DNA of 18,361 bases from Streptococcus mitis. GTDB taxonomy: Bacteria; Bacillota; Bacilli; Lactobacillales; Streptococcaceae. How positions within the stretch are numbered: position 1 is the first letter of the stretch; each line of letters starts with the position of its first letter. The notes below the pieces were generated by a model that ran no database searches, was not told the origin of the DNA, and was given only the letters and a program-made list of their open reading frames with translations. Below are positions 1-10,074 of this stretch, piece by piece. The stretch lies in the NCBI RefSeq assembly GCF_009496285.1, contig NZ_WIJK01000031.1, positions 1 through 18,361 of the forward strand, given 5' to 3'. The position numbers and the translations under genes are program-made.

Positions 1-8
1 TGTACCAT
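1..8 (-). CDS. 5' end of an unidentified minus-strand gene (runs off the left edge)
   Basis: Reading the minus strand, an ATG at 8-6 follows a textbook ribosome site AAAGGAG (21-15) with 6 bases of spacing. Only two full codons (Met-Val) lie inside the window, so the product cannot be identified. Two hairpins lie upstream on the same strand (117-140 and 92-108). A leader of this form would suit an IS200/IS605-type transposase, but that is a guess. Confidence 0.45.
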
Positions 9-91
9 GGTTTTCTCCTTTCGCTTTACAATTGGCTTGAACACCTTTATTGTATCGCGTTTGGAGTTTTTTTGGTATAACCTTCGACGCG

Positions 92-140
92 CACCCGCAT
101 AGCGGGTGGTTTATTTGTCTCGCACCTAACGGAGCGAGAC
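92..140 (-). other. two compact hairpins upstream of the edge gene, possible insertion-sequence end
   Basis: Positions 92-98 (CACCCGC) pair perfectly with 102-108 around a 3-base loop. Positions 117-123 (GTCTCGC) pair with 134-140, with an inner CC/GG pair beyond a single A-A mismatch. Both are much more GC-rich than the surrounding DNA. Small-loop hairpins just upstream of a gene are typical of the subterminal ends of IS200/IS605 elements. They could instead be terminators or leader structures of the edge gene. No transposase sequence is visible in the window, so this call is tentative. Confidence 0.35.
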
Positions 141-161
141 GGACTAATAGTCACATAATAT

Positions 162-195
162 AAAAATGTCTAGACAAACCGTCTAGACATTTTTT
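162..195 (-). terminator. rho-independent terminator of ldh (works in both directions)
   Basis: A perfect 14-bp stem pairs 162-175 with 181-194 around a 5-base loop. It is flanked by A-runs on one side and T-runs on the other, so it should stop transcription from either strand. It lies 11 bases past the ldh stop codon. Confidence 0.9.
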
Positions 196-205
196 CTAAC
201 TTAAA

Positions 206-1216
<1,011 letters not shown>

Positions 1217-1241
1217 TTAAGGGCTTCCCCTGTTTAGTTTC

Positions 1242-1270
1242 ATTCTATCACTTTTAAATAGCTTTGTCAC
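1242..1270 (-). promoter_or_regulatory. sigma-70-type promoter of ldh
   Basis: On the minus strand, GTGACA (1270-1265) and TAGAAT (1247-1242) are separated by 17 bases. A TG one base before the -10 gives an extended -10. The -35 differs from consensus at one base. It leaves a leader of about 45 bases before the ldh ribosome site and start. Confidence 0.75.
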
Positions 1271-1291
1271 GGATATAACATCCACTTAGCC

Positions 1292-1306
1292 ATGTAAACG
1301 TTTTAG
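1292..1306. promoter_or_regulatory. possible CcpA (cre) site between ldh and gyrA
   Basis: The sequence ATGTAAACGTTTTAG matches the cre consensus core (TGWAANCGNTNW) except for the last two bases. It lies about 20 bases upstream of the ldh -35, a position where CcpA tends to activate. It could be chance, since the site is imperfect. Confidence 0.35.
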
Positions 1307-1339
1307 TCGGATTGGAAGACTGAAATCTAGGTCAAACTA

Positions 1340-1348
1340 TGGTATAAT
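1340..1348 (+). promoter_or_regulatory. extended -10 promoter of gyrA-srtA
   Basis: TGGTATAAT is a perfect -10 hexamer (1343-1348) with an extended TG. No good -35 is visible at the proper distance; the best is ACTGAA at 1319-1324 with 18 bases of spacing. It lies about 38 bases upstream of the chosen gyrA start. Confidence 0.7.
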
Positions 1349-1385
1349 ATATCTAGTTACTAATAGTGAAATGAGGCATTTGTTA

Positions 1386-3854
1386 ATGCAAGATAAAAAT
1401 TTAGTGAATGTCAATCTGACAAAGGAGATGAAGACCAGCTTTATCGACTACGCCATGAGTGTTATCGTATCGCGGGCCCTTCCTGATGTTCGAGATGGGT
1501 TGAAACCAGTTCATCGCCGCATTCTATACGGTATGAACGAATTGGGTGTGACACCAGATAAACCTCATAAGAAATCTGCCCGTATTACAGGGGATGTCAT
1601 GGGTAAATACCACCCACACGGTGACTCATCTATCTACGAAGCTATGGTTCGTATGGCGCAATGGTGGAGTTACCGTTACATGCTTGTAGATGGGCATGGG
1701 AACTTTGGTTCCATGGATGGTGATGGTGCTGCCGCGCAACGTTATACCGAAGCACGTATGAGTAAGATTGCTCTTGAAATGCTTCGTGACATCAATAAAA
1801 ATACCGTTGATTTTGTTGATAACTATGATGCCAATGAACGTGAACCTGTTGTTTTACCAGCTCGTTTTCCAAATCTTTTGGTCAATGGAGCTACAGGTAT
1901 CGCTGTTGGTATGGCGACCAATATTCCACCACATAACTTGGGTGAAACCATTGATGCTGTTAAGTTAGTGATGGATAATCCAGAAGTCACCACCAAGGAA
2001 TTAATGGAAGTTCTTCCTGGTCCAGATTTTCCAACTGGTGCTCTGGTCATGGGGAAATCAGGTATTCATAAGGCCTACGAAACTGGTAAAGGATCGATTG
2101 TGCTTCGTTCTCGTACTGAAATCGAAGAAACTAAGACTGGTCGCGAACGTATCGTTGTAACAGAATTTCCATACATGGTCAACAAGACTAAAGTTCATGA
2201 GCATATTGTGCGTTTAGTTCAAGAAAAACGTATCGAAGGAATTACAGCTGTTCGTGATGAATCAAACCGTGAGGGAGTTCGCTTCGTAATTGAGGTGAAG
2301 CGTGATGCGTCAGCCAATGTTATTTTGAACAACTTGTTCAAGATGACTCAAATGCAAACTAGCTTTGGATTTAACATGCTGGCTATCCAGAATGGTGTAC
2401 CAAAGATTCTTTCTCTTCGTCAAATCTTGGATGCCTATATTGAGCACCAAAAAGAAGTGGTGACTCGTCGTACTCAATTTGACAAAGAGAAAGCTGAAGC
2501 GCGTGCACACATCTTAGAAGGTTTGTTGATTGCTCTGGACCACATCGACGAAGTCATTCGTATCATCCGTGCCAGTGAAACGGATGCAGAAGCCCAAGCT
2601 GAATTGATGAGCAAGTTCAAGTTATCTGAACGTCAAAGTCAGGCAATTCTTGATATGCGTCTCCGTCGATTGACAGGTTTGGAACGTGACAAGATTCAGT
2701 CAGAATATGATGAGCTTATTGCCTTGATTGCTGACTTGGCAGACATTCTTGCAAAACCAGAACGCGTAGCGCAAATTATCAAGGAAGAATTGGATGAGGT
2801 CAAACGTAAGTTTGGCGATCCACGTCGTACTGAGTTGATGGTTGGTGAAGTCTTGACTCTTGAAGATGAAGACTTGATTGAAGAGTCTGATGTCCTTATC
2901 ACTCTATCAAATAAAGGTTATATCAAACGTTTGGACCAAGACGAATTTACAGCTCAAAAACGTGGTGGACGTGGCGTTCAAGGAACTGGAGTTAAGGACG
3001 ATGACTTTGTGCGTGAATTGGTTTCAACCAGCACTCACGATCATTTGCTATTCTTCACCAATAAAGGACGTGTTTATCGTCTTAAGGGATATGAAATTCC
3101 AGAATACGGTCGTACAGCCAAAGGGTTGCCAGTTGTCAATCTTTTGAAACTGGATGAAGGTGAAAGCATTCAAACCATTATCAATGTTGAATCAGAACGT
3201 AGTGATGATGCTTATCTCTTCTTTACAACTCGCGCAGGTATTGTCAAAAGAACCAGTGTCAAAGAATTTGCCAACATTCGTCAAAATGGTCTCAAAGCCT
3301 TAAATCTGAAAGATGAGGATGAGTTGATTAATGTCTTACTAACTGAAAAAGACACAGATATCATCATCGGAACCAGATTAGGCTATGCAGTTCGTTTCAG
3401 TCAGTCTTCAGTTCGTAGCATGAGTCGTATTGCCACTGGTGTTAAAGGGGTAAACCTTCGTGAAGGTGATGCTGTAGTTGGAGCAAGGGTGATTACTGAC
3501 CAAGATGAAGTCCTTATCATTACTGAGAAAGGATACGGTAAGCGCACAGTTGCGACTGAATATCCAACAAAAGGGCGTGCCGGTAAGGGAATGAAAACAG
3601 CCAATGTTACTGAAAAAAATGGTCCTCTGGCTGGTCTCTTAACAGTAAAAGGGGATGAAGATCTGATGATTATCACTGACACAGGTGTCATGATTCGAAC
3701 CAATGTTGCCAATATTTCACAAACGGGACGTTCAACTATGGGAGTAAAAGTGATGCGTCTAGATCAAGATGCTAAGATTGTGACTTTTACAAGTGTTGCA
3801 GCAGCAGAAAAAGAAGAAGTTGGGGCAGAACAGGAAACAGAAAGTGAAGCATAA
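1386..3854 (+). CDS. gyrA: DNA gyrase subunit A
   Basis: GyrA is the DNA-cutting and rejoining subunit of gyrase, which introduces negative supercoils using ATP hydrolysed by GyrB. The start at 1386 gives 822 residues, the pneumococcal length. The ribosome site TGAGG (1372-1376) sits 9 bases before it and overlaps the alternative ATG at 1371, which itself has no ribosome site. The catalytic Tyr120 lies in [10 protein letters not shown]. The GyrA-box QKRGGRG (524-530), the wrapping-domain signature that separates GyrA from ParC, is present. In the quinolone region Ser81 and Glu85 are the susceptible-type residues. Residue 114 is Gly; I recall Ser in typical pneumococci. The C-terminal beta-pinwheel ends in an acidic tail. 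The stop codon overlaps the srtA start by one base (TAATG). Confidence 0.98.
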   Translation: MQDKNLVNVNLTKEMKTSFIDYAMSVIVSRALPDVRDGLKPVHRRILYGMNELGVTPDKPHKKSARITGDVMGKYHPHGDSSIYEAMVRMAQWWSYRYMLVDGHGNFGSMDGDGAAAQRYTEARMSKIALEMLRDINKNTVDFVDNYDANEREPVVLPARFPNLLVNGATGIAVGMATNIPPHNLGETIDAVKLVMDNPEVTTKELMEVLPGPDFPTGALVMGKSGIHKAYETGKGSIVLRSRTEIEETKTGRERIVVTEFPYMVNKTKVHEHIVRLVQEKRIEGITAVRDESNREGVRFVIEVKRDASANVILNNLFKMTQMQTSFGFNMLAIQNGVPKILSLRQILDAYIEHQKEVVTRRTQFDKEKAEARAHILEGLLIALDHIDEVIRIIRASETDAEAQAELMSKFKLSERQSQAILDMRLRRLTGLERDKIQSEYDELIALIADLADILAKPERVAQIIKEELDEVKRKFGDPRRTELMVGEVLTLEDEDLIEESDVLITLSNKGYIKRLDQDEFTAQKRGGRGVQGTGVKDDDFVRELVSTSTHDHLLFFTNKGRVYRLKGYEIPEYGRTAKGLPVVNLLKLDEGESIQTIINVESERSDDAYLFFTTRAGIVKRTSVKEFANIRQNGLKALNLKDEDELINVLLTEKDTDIIIGTRLGYAVRFSQSSVRSMSRIATGVKGVNLREGDAVVGARVITDQDEVLIITEKGYGKRTVATEYPTKGRAGKGMKTANVTEKNGPLAGLLTVKGDEDLMIITDTGVMIRTNVANISQTGRSTMGVKVMRLDQDAKIVTFTSVAAAEKEEVGAEQETESEA

Positions 3855-4597
3855 TGTCTAAAAAAATCAATAAAAAGAAAAATAAACGAAAAAATCTGTT
3901 GATCAATATATTGGCAGGATTTCTGATACTGCTATCAATCGCTTTGATTTTTAACGCTAAAATCCGTGATATTTTTATGGTTTGGAATACTAATAAGTAC
4001 CAAGTAAGTCAGGTATCAAAAGAAAAATTAGAAGAAAATCAGGATACAGAAGGAAATTTTGATTTCGATTCAGTGAAGGCTATCTCATCTGAAGCGGTTT
4101 TATCTTCGCAGTGGGATGCCCAACAACTTCCTGTTATTGGTGGAATTGCCATTCCTGAAGTAGAGATTAACCTACCTATCTTTAAAGGTTTAGATAATGT
4201 GAACTTGTTCTATGGGGCAGGAACCATGAAACCAAATCAAAAAATGGGAGAGGGAAATTATTCTCTCGCTAGTCACCATATTTTTACAGCTGAAAATGCC
4301 AGTCAGATGCTCTTTTCACCTTTGGTCAATGCCAAAGAAGGGATGAAAATTTATTTGACTGATAAGGAAAAGGTTTATACCTATGTCATTCGTGAAGTCA
4401 AACACGTTACACCTGACCGCGTTGATGAAATAGAAGACCGTGAGGGAATCAAAGAAATTACCTTGGTAACCTGTGTAGACTACAATGCCACAGAACGGAT
4501 TATCGTGAAGGGAGATTTCAAAGAAGTGAAACCTTATGCAGAAACTCCATCAGATATCTTAGAAGCCTTTAATAAGCCTTATAAACAAAGATATTAA
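3854..4597 (+). CDS. srtA: class A sortase (LPXTG surface-protein anchoring)
   Basis: Sortase A cleaves LPXTG motifs of secreted proteins and links them to peptidoglycan on the outer face of the membrane. The 247-residue protein begins with a very basic stretch (Lys-rich, 3-13), followed by one hydrophobic segment (about 15-34) serving as signal anchor. The catalytic domain follows. Catalytic residues are visible as His141 (SLASHH), Cys207 (TLVTC) and Arg215 (ATERIIV). The start codon overlaps the gyrA stop by one base and its ribosome site is weak, so translation is probably coupled to gyrA. Linkage of srtA to gyrA is typical of streptococci. The operon terminator follows at 4613-4644. Confidence 0.96.
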   Translation: MSKKINKKKNKRKNLLINILAGFLILLSIALIFNAKIRDIFMVWNTNKYQVSQVSKEKLEENQDTEGNFDFDSVKAISSEAVLSSQWDAQQLPVIGGIAIPEVEINLPIFKGLDNVNLFYGAGTMKPNQKMGEGNYSLASHHIFTAENASQMLFSPLVNAKEGMKIYLTDKEKVYTYVIREVKHVTPDRVDEIEDREGIKEITLVTCVDYNATERIIVKGDFKEVKPYAETPSDILEAFNKPYKQRY

Positions 4598-4612
4598 GAG
4601 ATAAGATTAATA

Positions 4613-4644
4613 AAAAAGGTTTGCTAGTATTAGCGAACCTTTTT
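4613..4644 (+). terminator. terminator of the gyrA-srtA operon
   Basis: Positions 4613-4626 pair with 4631-4644 as a 14-bp stem with one G-U pair and a 4-base loop. The stem begins with an A-run and ends in TTTTT. The A-run means it could also act in the opposite direction. Confidence 0.9.
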
Positions 4645-4649
4645 CTTGT

Positions 4650-4664
4650 CAATTTCAGAAAATA
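4650..4664. promoter_or_regulatory. weak CodY-box-like sequence upstream of asd promoter
   Basis: CAATTTCAGAAAATA matches the CodY consensus AATTTTCWGAAAATT at 12 of 15 positions. It ends about 14 bases upstream of the presumed -35. Together with a better box at 4722-4736 it suggests CodY binding at two places. Confidence 0.4.
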
Positions 4665-4678
4665 GATAGGAAAAAGAC

Positions 4679-4707
4679 TTTTCAATTTTGGTAAAAAGTA
4701 GTATAAT
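4679..4707 (+). promoter_or_regulatory. promoter of asd-dapA
   Basis: A perfect -10 TATAAT (4702-4707) is preceded by a poor -35 TTTTCA (4679-4684) at 17 bases. The leader to the asd start is about 40 bases and contains a CodY-box-like sequence. Confidence 0.7.
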
Positions 4708-4721
4708 GTTTCTATTATAGA

Positions 4722-4736
4722 AATTTTTAGAAAATT
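4722..4736. promoter_or_regulatory. CodY box in the asd leader
   Basis: AATTTTTAGAAAATT matches the CodY consensus AATTTTCWGAAAATT at 14 of 15 positions; the only change is C to T at position 7. It starts 15 bases after the -10 hexamer, so it lies within the transcribed leader, where bound CodY would be expected to block polymerase. Confidence 0.65.
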
Positions 4737-4752
4737 CCGAAAGAGGTTTGTT

Positions 4753-5829
4753 ATGGGATACACAGTTGCTGTTGTCGGCGCTACAGGTGCCGTTGGTGCT
4801 CAAATGATCAAAATGTTGGAAGAATCAACTCTTCCTATCGATAAGATTCGTTACCTTGCGTCTGCACGTTCTGCAGGAAAGATTTTGCAATTCAAAGGTC
4901 AAGATGTGACCATCGAAGAAACAACAGAAGACGCTTTTGAAGGGGTTGATATTGCTCTTTTCTCAGCTGGTGGATCAACTTCTGCAAAATATGCACCTTA
5001 TGCTGTTAAGGCAGGCGCAGTCGTCGTAGATAACACTTCTTATTTCCGTCAAAATCCAGATGTACCATTGGTTGTTCCTGAAGTGAATGCCCACGCCCTT
5101 GATGCTCACAACGGAATTATCTCTTGTCCTAACTGTTCAACAATTCAAATGATGGTGGCTCTTGAGCCCGTTCGTCAAAAATGGGGATTGGACCGTATTA
5201 TCGTTTCAACTTACCAAGCTGTTTCAGGTGCTGGTATGGGAGCAATTCTTGAAACTCAACGTGAGCTTCGTGAAGTCTTGAATGATGGCGTGAATCCACG
5301 TGATTTGCATGCGGAAATCTTGCCTTCAGGTGGCGATAAGAAACACTATCCAATTGCCTTCAACGCTCTTCCGCAAATTGACGTTTTCACTAATAATGAT
5401 TACACTTACGAAGAGATGAAGATGACCAATGAAACCAAGAAAATCATGGAAGACGATAGCATTGCCGTATCAGCAACATGTGTACGTATTCCAGTTTTGT
5501 CAGCTCACTCTGAGTCAGTCTATATTGAAACAAAAGAAGTAGCACCAATTGAAGAAGTGAAAGCTGCTATTGCTGCATTCCCAGGTGCAGTTCTTGAAGA
5601 TGATGTTGCTCACCAAATCTATCCTCAAGCAGTTAATGCTGTTGGTTCACGTGATACTTTCGTTGGACGTATCCGTAAAGATTTGGATGCAGAAAAAGGT
5701 ATCCACATGTGGGTAGTATCTGATAACCTTCTTAAAGGTGCCGCTTGGAACTCAGTACAAATTGCAGAAACACTTCACGAACGTGGATTGGTTCGTCCAA
5801 CAGCTGAATTAAAATTTGAATTGAAATAA
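4753..5829 (+). CDS. asd: aspartate-semialdehyde dehydrogenase
   Basis: Asd reduces aspartyl phosphate to aspartate semialdehyde with NADPH. This is the branch point to lysine/diaminopimelate and to threonine/methionine. The protein has 358 residues, as usual for Gram-positive Asd. The nucleotide-binding motif GATGAVG is at 9-15. The nucleophile Cys128 is in CPNCST, Gln155 follows, and the Arg245/His252 pair lies in [10 protein letters not shown]. The ribosome site AAGAGG is 6 bases upstream of the ATG. Its product feeds directly into DapA, encoded 50 bases downstream. CodY-like boxes flank its promoter, which suggests repression in rich amino-acid conditions. Confidence 0.97.
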   Translation: MGYTVAVVGATGAVGAQMIKMLEESTLPIDKIRYLASARSAGKILQFKGQDVTIEETTEDAFEGVDIALFSAGGSTSAKYAPYAVKAGAVVVDNTSYFRQNPDVPLVVPEVNAHALDAHNGIISCPNCSTIQMMVALEPVRQKWGLDRIIVSTYQAVSGAGMGAILETQRELREVLNDGVNPRDLHAEILPSGGDKKHYPIAFNALPQIDVFTNNDYTYEEMKMTNETKKIMEDDSIAVSATCVRIPVLSAHSESVYIETKEVAPIEEVKAAIAAFPGAVLEDDVAHQIYPQAVNAVGSRDTFVGRIRKDLDAEKGIHMWVVSDNLLKGAAWNSVQIAETLHERGLVRPTAELKFELK

Positions 5830-5834
5830 TGTGT

Positions 5835-5854
5835 AGGAGTTCTTTTGAACTCCT
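5835..5854 (+). terminator. hairpin between asd and dapA, weak terminator or processing site
   Basis: AGGAGTTC pairs perfectly with GAACTCCT around a TTTT loop. The downstream T-run is short and interrupted (TCTTTA), so it is probably a leaky attenuator or an RNA stabiliser between the two genes. I see no separate dapA promoter. Confidence 0.5.
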
Positions 5855-5879
5855 TCTTTAAAATAGAGAGGTGTTTTGT

Positions 5880-6815
5880 ATGTCTTATCAAGATTTAAAA
5901 GATTGTAAAATTATCACGGCCTTTATTACTCCTTTTCATGAAGATGGCTCTATCAATTTCGATGCCATTCCAAAGTTGATTGAACATTTATTAGCACATC
6001 ATACAGATGGAATTCTCCTAGCAGGAACAACTGCTGAGAGTCCGACTCTAACTCACGATGAGGAGTTGCAGTTGTTTGCGGCTGTTCAAAAGGTTGTCAA
6101 CGGACGAGTTCCTTTAATCGCTGGTGTTGGTACCAATGATACACGTGACTCTATTGAGTTTGTCAAAGAGGTAGCAGAGTTTGGCGGTTTTGCGGCTGGT
6201 CTTGCGATTGTTCCTTACTATAATAAACCATCCCAAGAAGGTATGTATCAGCACTTTAAAGCCATTGCAGATGCCTCTGATTTGCCAATTATCATCTATA
6301 ACATTCCAGGTCGTGTAGTTGTCGAAATGACTCCTGATACCTTACTTCGTTTGGCGGAACATCCAAACATTATCGGTGTCAAAGAATGTACCAGTCTTGC
6401 CAATATGGCTTACTTGATTGAGCATAAACCAGATGAATTCTTGGTGTACACTGGTGAGGATGGTGATGCTTTTCATGCTATGAACCTTGGTGCAGACGGA
6501 GTTATCTCTGTTGCTTCCCATACAAATGGAGATGAGATGCATGAAATGTTTACTGCAATCGAAGAAAGTGATATGAAGAAAGCGGCAGCTATTCAACGTA
6601 AATTTATTCCTAAAGTCAATGCTCTCTTCTCTTACCCAAGTCCGGCACCTGTTAAGGCGGTACTCAACTATATGGGATTTGAAGCTGGGCCAACTCGTCT
6701 ACCTTTGGTTCCTACGCCTGAAGAGGATGCTAAACGCATTATCAAGGTTGTTATTGATGGGGACTACGAAGCAACCAAGGCAACTGTCACTGGAGTCCTT
6801 CGTCCTGATTACTAA
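5880..6815 (+). CDS. dapA: 4-hydroxy-tetrahydrodipicolinate synthase
   Basis: DapA condenses pyruvate with aspartate semialdehyde, the first committed step to diaminopimelate and lysine. Lysine is needed for the streptococcal peptidoglycan stem peptide. The start at 5880 gives 311 residues, the pneumococcal length. A GTG nine bases upstream overlaps the ribosome site GAGAGG and is unlikely to be used. The TIM-barrel motifs are intact: GTTAE at 49-53, Tyr114 in VPYYNKP, Tyr140 in YNIPGR, and the Schiff-base Lys168 in GVKECT. It is co-transcribed with asd through a hairpin-containing gap and is followed by a terminator that abuts the dprA promoter. Confidence 0.97.
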   Translation: MSYQDLKDCKIITAFITPFHEDGSINFDAIPKLIEHLLAHHTDGILLAGTTAESPTLTHDEELQLFAAVQKVVNGRVPLIAGVGTNDTRDSIEFVKEVAEFGGFAAGLAIVPYYNKPSQEGMYQHFKAIADASDLPIIIYNIPGRVVVEMTPDTLLRLAEHPNIIGVKECTSLANMAYLIEHKPDEFLVYTGEDGDAFHAMNLGADGVISVASHTNGDEMHEMFTAIEESDMKKAAAIQRKFIPKVNALFSYPSPAPVKAVLNYMGFEAGPTRLPLVPTPEEDAKRIIKVVIDGDYEATKATVTGVLRPDY

Positions 6816-6827
6816 GATAACTAATAT

Positions 6828-6870
6828 AAAAAAACTTTCTAAACAAGTAAAATTGTTGGGAAGTTTTTTT
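6828..6870 (+). terminator. terminator of asd-dapA
   Basis: An A-run plus CTT (6828-6837) pairs with AAG plus a T-run (6861-6870). An inner ACAA/TTGT pair lies within the loop region. The T-run ends 7 bases before the dprA cin-box, so dprA is insulated from asd-dapA transcription. Confidence 0.75.
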
Positions 6871-6877
6871 CTTTTTC

Positions 6878-6885
6878 TACGAATA
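6878..6885 (+). promoter_or_regulatory. cin-box (SigX/ComX late-competence promoter) of dprA
   Basis: TACGAATA is an exact match to the streptococcal competence cin-box recognised by the alternative sigma factor SigX (ComX). It follows a T-rich tract and lies 31 bases upstream of the dprA ATG. A SigX promoter at dprA is the known arrangement in competent streptococci. Confidence 0.92.
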
Positions 6886-6916
6886 AATAGATAAAGAGAA
6901 AAACAAGGAGTCTATC

Positions 6917-7780
6917 ATGAAAATTAAGATTGATAATTTTGAGATTTATAAGTTGAAACAAGCAGGTTTAAGTAATCAACAGGTTTTAAAGGTACTTCAA
7001 TATGGAGAAATCTATGATCAAGAATTAACCCTAGAAACGATAGCAGAAGCATCTGAGTGTAGAAATCCAGTGGTTTTTATGGAACGTTACCATAAACTCA
7101 CCTTTGAAAGTATGGAGCGACTACGAAGTGATTTTGAAAAATTTCCCTCTTTTTCCATCCTAGACGATGTCTATCCCTTTGCTCTCAGTGAAATCTATGA
7201 TGCTCCAGTGTTGTTATTCTATAAGGGCGATTTAAATCTCTTAAAGTTGCCTAAGATTGCGGTTGTAGGCAGTCGCTCTTGTAGTCAAACAGGGACAAAA
7301 TCAGTTCGTAAGGTTATTGAAGAATTAGAGAATGAGTTGGTGATTGTGAGTGGGCTTGCTAGAGGGATTGATACTGCAGCGCATATGTCTATACTTCAAG
7401 GTGGTGGAAAAACCATTGCAGTCATTGGGACTGGCTTAGATGTCTATTATCCGCGTTCTAATAAACGACTGCAGGACTACATCGGTGAATATCATTTGCT
7501 CCTGAGTGAGTATGGACCTGGTGAAGAACCCTTGAAATATCATTTTCCAGCGCGAAATAGGATTATTGCTGGTCTATGTATGGGTGTCATTGTTGCTGAG
7601 GCAAAGATGAGATCTGGTAGTTTGATTACCTGTGAGCGAGCTATGGAAGAAGGAAGAGATGTCTTTGCTATTCCAGGTAACATTTTAGATGGTCGTTCAG
7701 ATGGTTGTCATCACTTGGTTCAGGAAGGTGCAAAACTTGTTTCAAGTGGTCAGGATGTGCTAGCAGAATTTGAATTTTAA
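6917..7780 (+). CDS. dprA: DNA processing protein A, RecA loader in natural transformation
   Basis: DprA binds incoming single-stranded DNA, protects it and loads RecA. In pneumococcus it also shuts off competence through ComE. The 287-residue protein has an N-terminal SAM-like region (about 1-75). An extended Rossmann domain follows, with GSR at 118-120, SGLARGIDTAAH at 145-156, FPARNRIIAGL at 210-220 and AIPGN at 251-255. The N-terminal domain looks less conserved than the Rossmann part when compared with the pneumococcal protein I remember (282 residues). The ribosome site AAGGAG lies 6 bases before the ATG. The cin-box upstream says expression is tied to competence. No clear terminator follows, so some read-through into topA is possible. 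Confidence 0.96.
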   Translation: MKIKIDNFEIYKLKQAGLSNQQVLKVLQYGEIYDQELTLETIAEASECRNPVVFMERYHKLTFESMERLRSDFEKFPSFSILDDVYPFALSEIYDAPVLLFYKGDLNLLKLPKIAVVGSRSCSQTGTKSVRKVIEELENELVIVSGLARGIDTAAHMSILQGGGKTIAVIGTGLDVYYPRSNKRLQDYIGEYHLLLSEYGPGEEPLKYHFPARNRIIAGLCMGVIVAEAKMRSGSLITCERAMEEGRDVFAIPGNILDGRSDGCHHLVQEGAKLVSSGQDVLAEFEF

Positions 7781-7834
7781 GAACTAGCAAGGTTTTATCG
7801 GTTAAACTTTTCTTCTATATATAGGAGTTAAGTC

Positions 7835-7863
7835 TTGACAGGTTTTTAAAAATGGTTTACACT
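7835..7863 (+). promoter_or_regulatory. probable promoter of topA
   Basis: A perfect -35 TTGACA (7835-7840) is followed 17 bases later by TACACT (7858-7863), a 4-of-6 match to the -10. The leader to the start codon is short, about 30 bases. The -10 is weak, so the exact promoter is uncertain. Confidence 0.5.
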
Positions 7864-7898
7864 TTATAAAGTTTATTACTTTGAAAAGGTGTGATACT

Positions 7899-9986
7899 GT
7901 GGCTACGGCAACAAAGAAGAAAAAATCAACAGTTAAAAAAAATTTAGTAATCGTGGAATCGCCTGCAAAGGCTAAAACGATTGAAAAATACCTGGGTAGA
8001 AATTATAAGGTTTTAGCCAGTGTTGGTCATATTCGTGATTTGAAAAAATCCAGTATGTCAGTCGATGTAGAAAATAATTATGAACCCCAATATATCAATA
8101 TTCGTGGGAAAGGTCCTCTGATCAATGACTTGAAAAAAGAAGCTAAGAAAGCCAATAAAGTCTTTCTCGCGAGTGACCCGGACCGTGAAGGAGAAGCAAT
8201 TTCTTGGCATTTAGCTCATATTCTCAATCTAGATGAAAATGATGCTAATCGTGTTGTTTTCAACGAGATTACAAAAGATGCGGTTAAAAATGCTTTTAAA
8301 GAACCTCGTAAGATTGACATGGATTTGGTGGATGCCCAACAAGCCCGTCGTGTCTTGGACCGCTTGGTAGGTTATTCTATTTCACCAATTTTATGGAAAA
8401 AGGTCAAGAAGGGCTTGTCAGCTGGCCGTGTTCAGTCTGTTGCTCTCAAGTTAATCATTGACCGTGAAAATGAGATTAATGCATTTCAACCAGAAGAATA
8501 TTGGACTATTGATGGAGTCTTCAAAAAGGGGACTAAGCAATTCCAAGCATCCTTCTATGGAATGAATGGCAAGAAGATGAAATTGACAAGCAATGAAGAG
8601 GTCAAAGAAATCTTGTCTCATCTATCCAGCAAAGACTTTACAGTTGATCAGGTAGATAAAAAAGAACGCAAGCGTAACGCTCCACTCCCTTATACTACCT
8701 CAACTATGCAGATGGATGCAGCTAATAAAATCAATTTCCGTACTCGAAAGACCATGATGGTTGCCCAGCAACTCTATGAAGGGATTAATATTGGTACGGG
8801 CGTCCAAGGTTTGATTACCTATATGCGTACAGACTCGACTCGTATCAGTCCAGTTGCTCAAAATGAAGCTGCAAACTACATTAATGAACGTTTTGGCAGT
8901 AACTATTCTAAACATGGCAGCAAGGTAAAGAATGCGACTGGTGCACAGGATGCCCATGAGGCTATCCGCCCATCAAGTGTCTTTAACACGCCAGAAAAAA
9001 TTGCTAAGTATTTGGATAAAGACCAACTTAAGCTTTATACCCTTATCTGGAATCGCTTTGTAGCGAGTCAGATGACGGGTGCTATCTTTGATACCATGGC
9101 TGTGAAGCTCTCTCAAAATGGAGTTCAGTTTGCAGCGAATGGTAGTCAGGTCAAATTTGACGGTTACTTGGCCATTTACAATGATTCAGATAAGAATAAG
9201 ATGTTGCCGGATATGGTAGTTGGTGATGTCGTCAAGCAGGTCAATAGTAAGCCTGAGCAACACTTCACTCAACCGCCAGCACGTTATTCGGAAGCGACAC
9301 TGATTAAAACTTTGGAAGAAAACGGAGTCGGTCGCCCATCAACTTATGCACCTACAATTGAAACCATTCAAAAGCGCTATTATGTGCGTTTGGCAGCCAA
9401 GCGTTTTGAACCGACAGAATTGGGAGAAATTGTCAACAAGCTCATCGTTGAATATTTCCCAGATATCGTAAACGTAACCTTCACAGCTGAAATGGAAGGC
9501 AAACTAGATGATGTCGAAGTCGGAAAAGAGCAGTGGCAACGTGTTATAGACACCTTTTACAAACCATTCTCTAAAGAAGTCGCCAAGGCTGAAGAAGAAA
9601 TGGAAAAAATCCAGATCAAGGATGAATCAGCTGGATTTGACTGTGAAGTGTGTGGCAGTCCGATGGTTATTAAACTTGGTCGTTTTGGTAAGTTCTACGC
9701 TTGTAGCAATTTCCCAGATTGCCGTCATACCCAAGCAATCGTGAAAGAAATCGGTGTAGAGTGTCCAAGTTGTCATCAGGGACAAATCATTGAGCGTAAA
9801 ACAAAACGTAACCGCCTTTTCTATGGTTGCAATCGCTATCCAGAGTGTGAATTCACTTCTTGGGACAAGCCTGTTGGCCGAGATTGTCCAAAATGTGGTA
9901 ACTTCCTCATGGAGAAAAAAGTCCGTGGTGGCGGTAAGCAGATCGTTTGTAGCAATGGTGATTACGAAGAAGAAAAAATCAAATAA
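7899..9986 (+). CDS. topA: DNA topoisomerase I (type IA)
   Basis: TopA relaxes negative supercoils by nicking one strand, opposing gyrase. A GTG start at 7899 gives 695 residues, the pneumococcal length, with AAGGTG 7 bases upstream. The TTG at 7881 sits before that ribosome site and is less likely. The TOPRIM domain shows Glu20 (VESPAK) and DPDREGE at 93-99. The catalytic Tyr308 is in [10 protein letters not shown]. The C-terminus (from about Cys582) has zinc-ribbon modules: two with four cysteines, and a third (Cys663, Cys666, Cys684) lacking the fourth Cys. A degenerate last zinc module may be normal for streptococcal TopA. A terminator follows immediately. Confidence 0.97.
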   Translation: MATATKKKKSTVKKNLVIVESPAKAKTIEKYLGRNYKVLASVGHIRDLKKSSMSVDVENNYEPQYINIRGKGPLINDLKKEAKKANKVFLASDPDREGEAISWHLAHILNLDENDANRVVFNEITKDAVKNAFKEPRKIDMDLVDAQQARRVLDRLVGYSISPILWKKVKKGLSAGRVQSVALKLIIDRENEINAFQPEEYWTIDGVFKKGTKQFQASFYGMNGKKMKLTSNEEVKEILSHLSSKDFTVDQVDKKERKRNAPLPYTTSTMQMDAANKINFRTRKTMMVAQQLYEGINIGTGVQGLITYMRTDSTRISPVAQNEAANYINERFGSNYSKHGSKVKNATGAQDAHEAIRPSSVFNTPEKIAKYLDKDQLKLYTLIWNRFVASQMTGAIFDTMAVKLSQNGVQFAANGSQVKFDGYLAIYNDSDKNKMLPDMVVGDVVKQVNSKPEQHFTQPPARYSEATLIKTLEENGVGRPSTYAPTIETIQKRYYVRLAAKRFEPTELGEIVNKLIVEYFPDIVNVTFTAEMEGKLDDVEVGKEQWQRVIDTFYKPFSKEVAKAEEEMEKIQIKDESAGFDCEVCGSPMVIKLGRFGKFYACSNFPDCRHTQAIVKEIGVECPSCHQGQIIERKTKRNRLFYGCNRYPECEFTSWDKPVGRDCPKCGNFLMEKKVRGGGKQIVCSNGDYEEEKIK

Positions 9987-9989
9987 AAT

Positions 9990-10020
9990 GAGTCCTGAAA
10001 GTAAATTTCAGGCTCTTTTT
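9990..10020 (+). terminator. terminator of topA
   Basis: GAG and CCTGAAA (9990-10000, with one bulged T) pair with TTTCAGG and CTC (10006-10015), followed by TTTTT. It starts just after the topA stop codon. Confidence 0.8.
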
Positions 10021-10074
10021 AGTAAAGGCTTGACAAAATTCATCATTGTATGTGAAACTAGAAGAAGATTATTT

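Noticed and set aside
1371..1385. Upstream ATG as the gyrA start
   Set aside because: It overlaps the ribosome site TGAGG used for the ATG at 1386 and has none of its own.
3401..3712. 103-codon open frame on the minus strand inside gyrA
   Set aside because: It lies wholly within gyrA coding sequence, has no ribosome site and gives an unfamiliar Ser/Thr/Arg-rich product, as expected from the antisense of a conserved gene.
10030..10058. Promoter with TTGACA at 10030-10035
   Set aside because: The -35 is perfect, but no acceptable -10 lies 16-18 bases downstream.
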